Of a DNA stretch of 13,767 nucleotides, positions 1-6,571 are shown in pieces. The translations under genes and the position numbers were made by a program. Position 1 is the first letter of the stretch; each line of letters starts with the position of its first letter. Origin of the DNA: Opitutaceae bacterium (GTDB taxonomy: Bacteria > Verrucomicrobiota > Verrucomicrobiia > Opitutales > Opitutaceae); assembly GCA_029979145.1 (NCBI GenBank), contig JAPOIC010000030.1:1-13767 (forward strand), written 5' to 3'. The notes beneath the pieces are model-generated. The model made no database searches and had not been told where the DNA came from. It saw nothing but the letters and a program-made list of their open reading frames with translations.

Positions 1-846
1 AATGACAGGAACCATCAGGCCCTTCGGCGTCGAAACGGCCATGCCGATGTCGTAATAATGGTTCTGCACGAGGTGATCGCCGTCGATCTGGGCGTTGATG
101 CCGGGGACTTCCTGGAGGGCGTGCACAACGGCCTTGGTGAAGAAAGACATGAAGCCGAGCTTAACTCCATGCTTCTTCACGAAGTCGTCCTGGTATTTTT
201 TGCGCAGGCCCATGACGGCGGACATGTCGACTTCGTTGAACGTGGTGAGCATGGCGGCCTCGTGCTGGGCCTGGACGAGACGCTCGGCGATGCGGGCGCG
301 GAGGGGGGTGAGCTTCTTGCGGGTCTGTCTTTCACCTTCCTTCGCCTGCGTGGCGGCGGACGCGGGAGCTGCAGCCTTGGGAGCCGGTGAAGAAGCGGGC
401 TTTTTCCCCGTGGAGGCCTTGGCCTCCGAAGCCTTGGCGGAGGAGGCAAGCATATCGCCCTTGGTCACGCGGCCGTCCTTGCCCGTGCCCTTGACGGTGG
501 CGGGGTCGACGCCGGTTTCCTCGGCGATGCGGCGGACGGCGGGAGATTGGTTGGGAGCATCCGCAACGGCGGCGGGCTTTTGCTCCTGGGCGCTCGCCGC
601 GGGTGCAGCCGCACCTTCGGCGATGACGGCGACGACTTCGCCAATCTTTACCTCGGTGCCCTCGGCGACCTTCAGGCTGATGGTGCCGGCGGCTTCAGCG
701 ACGCCTTCGGACGTGATCTTGTCGGTCTCCAGCTCGAAGAGCGGCTGGTCCTTTTGAACGGCGTCGCCGTCCTTGACGTGCCACTTGGCGAGCACGCCGG
801 AATTGATGGATTCGCCGAGGGCGGGGATTTTGACTTCCAGACTCAT
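1..846 (-). CDS. sucB: Dihydrolipoyllysine succinyltransferase (2-oxoglutarate dehydrogenase E2), partial at left edge
   Basis: This is the E2 core of the 2-oxoglutarate dehydrogenase complex. It transfers the succinyl group from E1 to CoA through a swinging lipoyl arm in the TCA cycle. Reading from the ATG at 846, 282 codons are present and the frame is open at the window edge, so the end of the catalytic domain is missing. The N-terminal lipoyl domain (about residues 2-76) carries the lipoylation site ETDK at Lys43. An Ala/Pro linker follows, then a peripheral subunit-binding domain at about 101-132 (SPAVRRIAEETGVD, then GTGKDGRVTKGD). A second linker and the start of the acyltransferase domain (KKLTPLRARIAERL, NEVDMSAVM) complete the visible part. 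The second linker contains SSAKASEAKAS, encoded by a palindromic repeat that also occurs at 4140-4198. The gene lies 20 bases downstream of sucA and is surely cotranscribed with it. No Shine-Dalgarno is visible before the start. Confidence 0.95.
   Translation of the reverse strand, partial: MSLEVKIPALGESINSGVLAKWHVKDGDAVQKDQPLFELETDKITSEGVAEAAGTISLKVAEGTEVKIGEVVAVIAEGAAAPAASAQEQKPAAVADAPNQSPAVRRIAEETGVDPATVKGTGKDGRVTKGDMLASSAKASEAKASTGKKPASSPAPKAAAPASAATQAKEGERQTRKKLTPLRARIAERLVQAQHEAAMLTTFNEVDMSAVMGLRKKYQDDFVKKHGVKLGFMSFFTKAVVHALQEVPGINAQIDGDHLVQNHYYDIGMAVSTPKGLMVPVI
412..446 (-). repeat. Palindromic repeat inside sucB linker, translated as SSAKASEAKAS
   Basis: Positions 423-446, read on the minus strand, differ from 4141-4164 at only two of 24 bases and are translated in the same frame (SxAKASE). 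An adjoining perfect inverted repeat, GGAGGCC-TT-GGCCTCC, spans 412-427. The location is a flexible interdomain linker. Confidence 0.6.
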
Positions 847-866
847 GGGAAAGGGGAGGTGGTGGA

Positions 867-3620
867 TCAGCTGGTGAAGGCGGCCTTGAGCAAGGCGGCG
901 AGCTCGATGCGGTGCAAGGCCAGGGAGCCGACGGCAGGCGAGGCGGAGGCGTCGCGGCCGGCGTAGGCGGGACGGCGACCGGTGATCGCTTCAAGGTGCG
1001 GGGCGATGTAGCTCCACGCGCCCATGTTCTGCGATTCTTCCTGGCACCAGACCAAGCGGGCTCCGGGGTAGCGGTTGGCCACCTCGGCCACGCGGGCGGC
1101 GTTGAGCGGGTAGAGCTGCTCGACGCGGACGATGGCGGCGTCGGTGATCTTGTGCTCGTCGCGGTAGTCGCAGAGATCGTAGTAGACCTTGCCGGAGCAA
1201 AGGATGACGCGCGACGCTTGGGCGGGGGCGTTGGCTTCCTCAAGGATTTCGTGGAAGCGGCCGCCAGTGAAGTCGGCGAGGGGCGACACGGCGCCGGGAT
1301 GACGCAGGAGGGACTTGGGCGACATCAGCACGAGCGGCTTGCGGAAGCTGCGCTTCATCTGGCGGCGAAGCAGGTGGAAATACTGCGCGGGCGTGGTGGC
1401 GTTGGCGACCTGCATGTTGTCCTCGGCGCAGGCGGTGAGGAAGCGCTCGAGGCGCGCGGAGGAGTGTTCCGGGCCCTGGCCCTCGTAGCCGTGGGGCAGA
1501 AGGAGGACCATGTCGCAGGTTTGCTGCCACTTGGATTCACCGCTCGCGATGAACTGGTCGATGACGACCTGCGCGCCGTTGGCGAAGTCGCCGAACTGCG
1601 CCTCCCAGATGCAGAGCATCTCGTCGTAGTCGGTGGCGTAGCCGTAGTCGAAGCCAAGCACCGCGGCCTCGGAGAGGAGAGAGTTGTAGACGCAGAACAT
1701 CGCCTGGCCCTCGCGCACGTGCTTGAGCGAGGTGTAGGTCTGCAGCGTTTCCATGTCGTGCAGCACGGCGTGGCGGTGGCTGAAGGTGCCGCGCTGGCAG
1801 TCCTGGCCGCTGAGACGCACGTGGGTGCCCTCGAGCAGGAGCGTGCCGATGGCGAGCGCTTCGCCGAGGCCCCAATCGATCGGTCCACCGTTGGCGTGGG
1901 CTTTGGCGCGCTGGTCGAGCAGGCGCTTGATCTTCGGGTTGACGTTGAAGCCGTCCGGCACGGTCGAGATAGCGCGGATGACATCGGCGATATCCTCGGC
2001 CTTGGCGGTGGTGACGACGGGATCGAAGTTGAAGTCGGGCTGGAAGACCGCGGTGGAGCCGGCGAATTTGTTGGTTTCGCTCAGGGCCTTGCGCTTCGCG
2101 CTGCGGTTGTCTTCGCCGGCCTTGGCCTTCTCAAGGTGGCTTTCCAGCGCGCCGGTGTATTCCGCCTTGATTGCGTCGGCCTCGGCGGCGGTGAGGGTGC
2201 CCTCGTCGGTGAGGCGCTGGGTGAGGATGGCGGAAACCTGCGGATGCTTGCTGATCTTGCGGTAGAGCAGGGGCTGGGTGAAGGCGGGTTCGTCGCTCTC
2301 GTTGTGGCCGTGTTTGCGGTAGCAATACATGTCAACCACAACGTCGCGGTGAAACTGGACGCGAAACTCGAGCGCGAGGCGCGCGACCATGCAGACGGCC
2401 TCGGGGTCGTCGCCGTTCACGTGGAAGACCGGGGCCTCGATCATCTTCGCGACGTCGGTGCAGTAGCGGGTGGAGCGCGCGTCGCTCGGATCGGTGGTGA
2501 AGCCAATCTGGTTGTTGATGATCAGGTGGACCGTGCCACCGGTGCGGTAGCCGGGGAGCTGCGAAAAGTTCATCGTCTCCGCCACGACGCCCTGGCCGGC
2601 GAACGCGGCGTCGCCGTGAATGAGCACGGGCAGGACCTTGGTGCGGCCGGTGTCGCCGTGGATGCGCTGGCGGGCGCGGGCCTTGCCTTCGACCACCGGG
2701 TTCACGATCTCCAAGTGCGAGGGGTTGGCGGCGAGCCGCACCTCGACCTTGGGGCCCGCGGCGGTGTCGAGCACGGCGTTGTAGCCGAGGTGGTATTTCA
2801 CGTCGCCGTCACCACCGACGGCGTCGGGGATGTAGTTCTACGAAAACTGCTCGAAGAGCTGGTCGAAGGACTTGCGCATGATGCTGGTGAGCACGTTTAG
2901 GCGGCCGCGGTGCGCCATGCCCATGACGACTTCCTCGACGCCCGTGGCGGGGCAGTGCTCGATCAGGGCGTCCAGCGCGGCGATGATCGTCTCGCCGCCC
3001 TCGAGCGAGAAGCGCTTCTGGCCGACGTATTTGGTGTGGAGAAACTTCTCGAAGAGCTCGGCTTTGTGCACGCGGCGCAGGATACGGATCTTCTCGGCGC
3101 GGCCGAAGGCGGGCTGGTTGCGGCCCGGCTCCATCTTTTGCTGCAGCCATTGGCGCACGTCCATGTCCTGGATGTGCATGTATTCCACGCCAACGTGGCC
3201 GCAGTAGGTCTGGCGCAACGAGGTGATGACGTCGCGGAGCTTCATCTGGCCGCCACCGAGGTAGGTGCCGATGTCGAAGGACGTGTCGAGGTCGGCCTCG
3301 GAAAGATTGAACTGGGCCAGCGAGAGCTTTTCGTGCGCCGGGGGCGGATCGCTCAACGGGTCGAGGTGTGACTCGAAGTGGCCGATGGCGCGGTAGCTGT
3401 TGATGAGGTAGTGGACGTTCGACTGCTTGAGGCTGTCGATGATGGCCGCGCTGCCGGTGCCCTCGCTGCTGGTGATCGCGCCGCCCGCGTGGCCGAGCGA
3501 GAAGCCTTGGAAAAAGGCGCGCCAAGTCGGGTCCACCGAATCGGGGGTTTCCAGCCACGACTGATACGCGGCGTCGATGGCCGCGGCATTCGCGCCGGTG
3601 GGAAGGGAGAGGGAATTCAT
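867..3620 (-). pseudogene. sucA: 2-oxoglutarate dehydrogenase E1 (thiamine-dependent), interrupted by an in-frame TAG
   Basis: E1 decarboxylates 2-oxoglutarate with thiamine diphosphate and passes succinyl to the lipoyl arm of SucB. The frame from ATG 3620 to TGA 867 spans 917 codons before the stop, close to the usual 900-950 residues, but codon 261 (2838-2840) is TAG. The first part (2838-3620) ends in AHRGRLNVLTSIMRKSFDQLFEQFS. The second (867-2837) resumes in the same frame with NYIPDAVGGDGDVKYHLG, as family members do. Visible family features include the N-terminal WRAFFQGF region, INNQIGFTT and NGDDPEAV near the thiamine site, and the transketolase-like C-terminal half ending LLKAAFTS. 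No other stop or frameshift is seen. The lesion may be a recent nonsense mutation (a single-base change, for example from GAG), a sequencing error, or a suppressed codon; an error or a fresh mutation is likelier. ATG 3620 is preferred to an upstream GTG at 3641, which would add only MCFYYLP. Confidence 0.9.
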
Positions 3621-3626
3621 GGGCAG

Positions 3627-3632
3627 ATAATA
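3627..3632 (-). promoter_or_regulatory. Candidate sucA -10 box (TATTAT), possibly leaderless transcript
   Basis: TATTAT on the minus strand ends six bases before the sucA ATG, so transcription would begin at or next to the start codon. A poor -35 (TTGGCC) lies about 20 bases upstream. The lack of any Shine-Dalgarno fits a leaderless message, but the match is weak. Confidence 0.3.
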
Positions 3633-3690
3633 AAAGCACACTTGCGCTTCACGGCCAAGGGACGTGCCCGCTGCGTGTGCTGGGAAAAGG

Positions 3691-3709
3691 GTTGAAATGA
3701 AAATTCAAC
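3691..3709. promoter_or_regulatory. Inverted repeat GTTGAA-N7-TTCAAC between divergent genes
   Basis: A perfect six-base inverted repeat with a seven-base spacer lies in the 187-base gap between sucA and the divergent small gene at 3808. Its size and position would suit a repressor operator, but arms this short can occur by chance. Nothing else in the gap is clear. Confidence 0.25.
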
Positions 3710-3807
3710 ACCAGCTGCCGGACGACTCAAGTCAGTCCCCGGTCCGGACGAGAGATTGCAATGCAGCTTAAGCCCTGTAACAGAGAAATTAGTTTCACCT
3801 AACCTCC

Positions 3808-4059
3808 GTGACCGAACTCGCCATCAAACTTTCGCTCTCCCAATTGCTCGCTGGCATCCAGCGCGCGGACGCCGACGTGATCACGTCCGAGATGGAAAAG
3901 CTCGACCGAATCCTGAGCACAGAGCGCAACCAATTGCATCCGCAACTCGTTCACTTCCTTGAACGTAGGAGCTACGCCAAGGCGCTGATGTTTCTCGGCG
4001 GCGAGTCGGATATCCCGGCGGGTGCCTGCGGCGGCCGCCCGGCGGGGACCGGCGCATGA
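3808..4059 (+). CDS. Small conserved-looking protein of unknown function, coupled to the SUI1-like gene
   Basis: The gene encodes 83 residues from a GTG start (TELAIKLSLSQLLAG onwards). I do not recognise the family. The first 60 residues look helical and amphipathic, with many Leu, Ile, Arg and Glu residues. The C-terminus is short, Gly- and Pro-rich, and contains LGGESDIPAGACGG. There is no signal peptide or membrane segment, so it is probably cytoplasmic. Its TGA overlaps the ATG of the SUI1-like gene in an ATGA, so the two are translationally coupled and may act together. The GTG is chosen because the frame has no better start and the coding signal begins there; no Shine-Dalgarno is visible. 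It is a real gene in my view because of the coupling and the ordered sequence. Confidence 0.7.
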   Translation: MTELAIKLSLSQLLAGIQRADADVITSEMEKLDRILSTERNQLHPQLVHFLERRSYAKALMFLGGESDIPAGACGGRPAGTGA

Positions 4060-4478
4060 GCAAGGGCGACAAGGTGCGCACGGACGGCGGCGACGGGCTC
4101 GCGCAGAATCCGTTTGGGGCGTTGAGCGGCGCGAATCTTCCCTCCTTCGCCAAGGCCTCGGAGGGCGCGCCCTCCTTTGGGCAAAGTTCGTCGGAGGGTG
4201 GCAGTGCGCGGAATCAGCCGACGGCGGAACGGAATCGCGGGCGGGTGGATATCAAGCGCGCGACGGCGGGGCGCGGGGGCAAGACGGTGACCTTGGTCAC
4301 GGGTTTTGCGGGTATCGGCCTGCCGGAGAAAGAGCAGCTTGCCAAAAAGATGCGCGCGGCCTGTGGGTGCGGCGGCACGGTCAAGGGCGGCGACATCGAG
4401 ATTCAGGGCGATCAGCGCGAGAAGATTGCGGAAATCCTGCGTGTGGCCGGATTTCGTCCGGTGTTTGCGGGCGGTTAA
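4056..4478 (+). CDS. SUI1/eIF1-family translation factor homologue (YciH-like)
   Basis: The 140-residue protein has a C-terminal SUI1 domain (about 68-139): KTVTLVTGFAGIGLP, then LAKKMRAACGCGGTVKGGDIEIQGD and ILRVAGFRPVFAGG. This matches bacterial YciH and archaeal/eukaryotic eIF1 proteins, which bind the small ribosomal subunit and influence initiation fidelity; the exact bacterial role is unsettled. The first 67 residues are low-complexity, and residues 29-49 (FAKASEG, then FGQSSSEG) come from two tandem palindromic units at 4140-4198. The family is usually about 100-110 residues, so the linker is extended. The start overlaps the stop of the preceding small gene. The TAA stop overlaps the TAA of metF on the other strand within TTAA at 4475-4478. 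Confidence 0.9.
   Translation: MSKGDKVRTDGGDGLAQNPFGALSGANLPSFAKASEGAPSFGQSSSEGGSARNQPTAERNRGRVDIKRATAGRGGKTVTLVTGFAGIGLPEKEQLAKKMRAACGCGGTVKGGDIEIQGDQREKIAEILRVAGFRPVFAGG
4140..4198 (+). repeat. Tandem palindromic repeat translated as FAKASEG / FGQSSSEG
   Basis: Two units, each bounded by CCCTCC and GGAGGG (4140-4165 and 4170-4198), form potential hairpins. The junction GGAGGGCGCGCCCTCC is a perfect 16-base palindrome. The element keeps the reading frame of the SUI1-like gene and lies wholly in its unstructured linker. The first unit matches the sucB linker repeat at 423-446 in 22 of 24 positions. Confidence 0.75.
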
Positions 4479-5356
4479 GCCGCGAGACCCGCGGCGAGGG
4501 CGAGTGCACTTTTCGCCCGGTTCAGGATGTAGAGGTGGTAGCCTGGAGCGCCTTCGGCAATAAGGGCGCGGATTTGCTGGAGCGCCCAGTCGATGCCGAT
4601 GGTTTCGACGATGTCGGTGTGATCACCGGCGGCTTCCAGTCGTTTGATCAATTTCGCCGAAAGGGTGGCGCCGCACATGCCGGTGAAGCGTTGGATCTGT
4701 TTCAACGAGAGCACCGGCATGATGCCCGGCACGATGGGCACGGTGATGCCGGCGGCCCGGCACCGGTCGACGAAGCGGAAATACACATCGTTGTCGAAGA
4801 AGAGCTGGGTGATGATGAAGTCGGCCCCGGCATCGACCTTGGCTTTCAGATTCGCCAGATCGGCCTCGGCTGAAGGGGCCTCGGGGTGTTTTTCGGGATA
4901 GCCACCGACGCCGAGGCAGAGGTCGGCGTGGCGCGATTTGAGCAAGGTGACCAGCTCAGCGGCGTAGCGCAGTCCGTCCGGCGCCGGTTTGAATTCCGTG
5001 GCGCCCTTCGGTGGGTCGCCGCGGAGGGTCATGACGTTGCGGAAACCGCCGGCGTGAATGCGATCCGCCAAGTCGTGCAGTTCCGCCCGCGAGTGCCCCA
5101 CACAGGTAAGGTGGGGCATGACGGTGAAGCCGAGTTCCTCGCGCAACAGCCGCGACACCTGGGCGGTGCGCTCGCGCGTGCTGCCGCCGGCGCCGTAGGT
5201 CACCGACACGAAGTCCGGCTGGATGCGGCGCAGCGCTTCCGCGGTCGCTTGGAGCGCTTCCACTCCCGCGTCGTCCTTGGGCGGAAAAAATTCCAGCGAG
5301 CGCAGGGGGTGGGCCTTCTCCCGAAAGAACGCGGCAATGGGGCGGTCGAAAAACAT
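4475..5356 (-). CDS. metF: Methylenetetrahydrofolate reductase
   Basis: MetF reduces 5,10-methylenetetrahydrofolate to 5-methyltetrahydrofolate with FAD and NAD(P)H, supplying methyl groups for methionine. The 293-residue protein is close to E. coli MetF in length. It shows SLEFFPPKDD near the N-terminus with the catalytic Glu at about 22, SVTYGAGGSTRERT, HLTCVGHSR, MTLRGDPP for the flavin/folate site, FIITQLFFDND, and a PIVPGIMPV strand. I chose ATG 5356 over the longer TTG at 5392 because the extra residues would be read through a perfect inverted repeat and do not resemble the family. The gene is third in a minus-strand series leuA-rlmN-metF, 72 bases after rlmN, and probably has its own control region. 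Confidence 0.95.
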   Translation of the reverse strand: MFFDRPIAAFFREKAHPLRSLEFFPPKDDAGVEALQATAEALRRIQPDFVSVTYGAGGSTRERTAQVSRLLREELGFTVMPHLTCVGHSRAELHDLADRIHAGGFRNVMTLRGDPPKGATEFKPAPDGLRYAAELVTLLKSRHADLCLGVGGYPEKHPEAPSAEADLANLKAKVDAGADFIITQLFFDNDVYFRFVDRCRAAGITVPIVPGIMPVLSLKQIQRFTGMCGATLSAKLIKRLEAAGDHTDIVETIGIDWALQQIRALIAEGAPGYHLYILNRAKSALALAAGLAA

Positions 5357-5362
5357 GAAACA

Positions 5363-5386
5363 ACATATCAGTGTTCGTTGATATGT
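5363..5386. promoter_or_regulatory. Perfect inverted repeat upstream of metF, candidate operator
   Basis: ACATATCA and TGATATGT are perfect eight-base arms with an eight-base spacer, ending seven bases before the metF ATG. It is AT-rich in a GC-rich region, which favours a real site. A dimeric winged-helix repressor of methionine-cycle genes (such as the ArsR-family SahR, known to control metF in other bacteria) is one possibility. I cannot match the motif to a named regulator. An RNA hairpin over the ribosome-binding region is the alternative. Confidence 0.6.
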
Positions 5387-5428
5387 AGGCAAGCAAGAAG
5401 GTGCCGCGGGGACGAAGCTGACGAAAAA

Positions 5429-6544
5429 TCAGGAGGCGGACAGTTCGCGGGCCTGCTCGGTCTTGAGGCGCAGCTGGCCGCAGGCGGCCTCGATGTCGTG
5501 GCCTTTTTCGCGACGCAGGGTCACGGAGACGCGGGCACGGCGCAGGATGTCGGCGAAGGCTTCCTGGCGCGAAACCGACGGGCGCTTCCACGGCAGGCCC
5601 TCGACGGTATTGTAAGGAATCAGGTTCACGTGGGCGTGGAGGTCGACGGCGATGTCGCGGAGTTTCTCCGCTTGCTCGAAGGAGTCGTTGACGTCTTCGA
5701 TCAGGATAAACTCCAGCGTGACCATGCGACCGTGCTTGGCGGAGAAGGCCTTGATTGCGGGCAGAAGCTGCGCAAGCGGGTAGGCCTTGTTCACCGGCAT
5801 GATCTGCTCGCGCACCTCGTCGGTGGCGCCGTGCAGGGAGATGGCGAGGCGCAGTCCGAGGGGCTCGTCGGCGAGCTTCAAGATCTTGGGCACGAGTCCG
5901 GAGGTGGACAGGGTGATGCGTCGCGCGCCGAAGCCGAGGCCCCACTCGGCGTTAACGATGGTGAGCGCGCGGATGATCGCGTTGTAGTTGGCGAGCGGTT
6001 CACCCATGCCCATAACCACGATGTTGTCGAAGGAGGCCAGGCCGGTGTGGGCGCGCGGGTCGTGTTCGTCCTCGCGGTAGCAGACCTGCAACAGCTGAGC
6101 CACGATCTCGCCGGCGTTGAGGTCGCGCTTGAGTCCGAGCAGGCCAGAGGCGCAGAACTTGCAGCCCATCGCGCACCCGACCTGGGTGGAAATGCAGATG
6201 GTCTTGCGCGAATGCTCGAGGCCGACGCCATCCTGCGGTGCGCGGATGATCACGGTCTCGATCAACGACCGGTCGCCGAGTTCCAGCAGGAGCTTGTCGG
6301 TTACGTCCAACGACTGCTTCCCGTGGACGAGCACCATGGGCATGAGTTCGAACGTGTCGGCCAACCAAACGCGCAGCGCTTTGGGCAGGTTGGTCATCTC
6401 GTCCCAAGTCCGGGCGCGTTTCTTGTAAACCCAGTCGAGAATCTGTTTCGCGCGAAACGCCGGCTCACCGCGCTCGCGGAGGCGCGCGGTGAGCGTGTCG
6501 AGGGTCTCGCCGGTGGACGGCGGCTTGGCGGGCGTGAATTTCAT
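5429..6544 (-). CDS. rlmN: Dual-specificity 23S rRNA A2503 / tRNA A37 C2-methyltransferase, radical SAM
   Basis: RlmN methylates C2 of adenosine 2503 in the 23S rRNA peptidyl-transferase centre, and A37 in some tRNAs, by radical SAM chemistry. The 371-residue protein has an N-terminal helical domain (about 1-95) and the TIM-barrel radical SAM core. The iron-sulfur motif CX3CX2C is at Cys124, Cys128 and Cys131 (QVGCAMGCKFCASG). Cys117 (TICIST) and Cys355 (DIEAACGQL) match the two Cys residues used in methyl transfer in E. coli RlmN. GMGEPLANY and LSTSGLVPKI are further family segments. The gene follows leuA by 27 bases, so the two are likely cotranscribed. The start at 6544 gives a standard length, and GGAG abuts the ATG. 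Confidence 0.97.
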   Translation of the reverse strand: MKFTPAKPPSTGETLDTLTARLRERGEPAFRAKQILDWVYKKRARTWDEMTNLPKALRVWLADTFELMPMVLVHGKQSLDVTDKLLLELGDRSLIETVIIRAPQDGVGLEHSRKTICISTQVGCAMGCKFCASGLLGLKRDLNAGEIVAQLLQVCYREDEHDPRAHTGLASFDNIVVMGMGEPLANYNAIIRALTIVNAEWGLGFGARRITLSTSGLVPKILKLADEPLGLRLAISLHGATDEVREQIMPVNKAYPLAQLLPAIKAFSAKHGRMVTLEFILIEDVNDSFEQAEKLRDIAVDLHAHVNLIPYNTVEGLPWKRPSVSRQEAFADILRRARVSVTLRREKGHDIEAACGQLRLKTEQARELSAS

Positions 6545-6571
6545 CTCCGCTCGCAGTGTGGCGGGGCCGGC

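Noticed and set aside
2838..2840. Pyrrolysine or other programmed amber decoding in sucA
   Set aside because: E1 enzymes have no special residue here, there is no insertion element visible downstream, and ordinary mutation or error explains one TAG more simply.
912..2900. 662-codon plus-strand open frame opposite sucA
   Set aside because: It is antisense to a strongly conserved gene. Its translation is low-complexity (Val, Gly, Ala, Glu, Asp-rich), as expected from GC-biased codons read on the other strand.
3777..3806. Second ECF-type promoter before the 3808 gene
   Set aside because: TGTAAC is present at 3777 but no CGTC-like -10 follows at the right distance.
5357..5392. TTG start for metF adding 12 residues
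   Set aside because: It would be read through the perfect inverted repeat. The family begins near the ATG at 5356.
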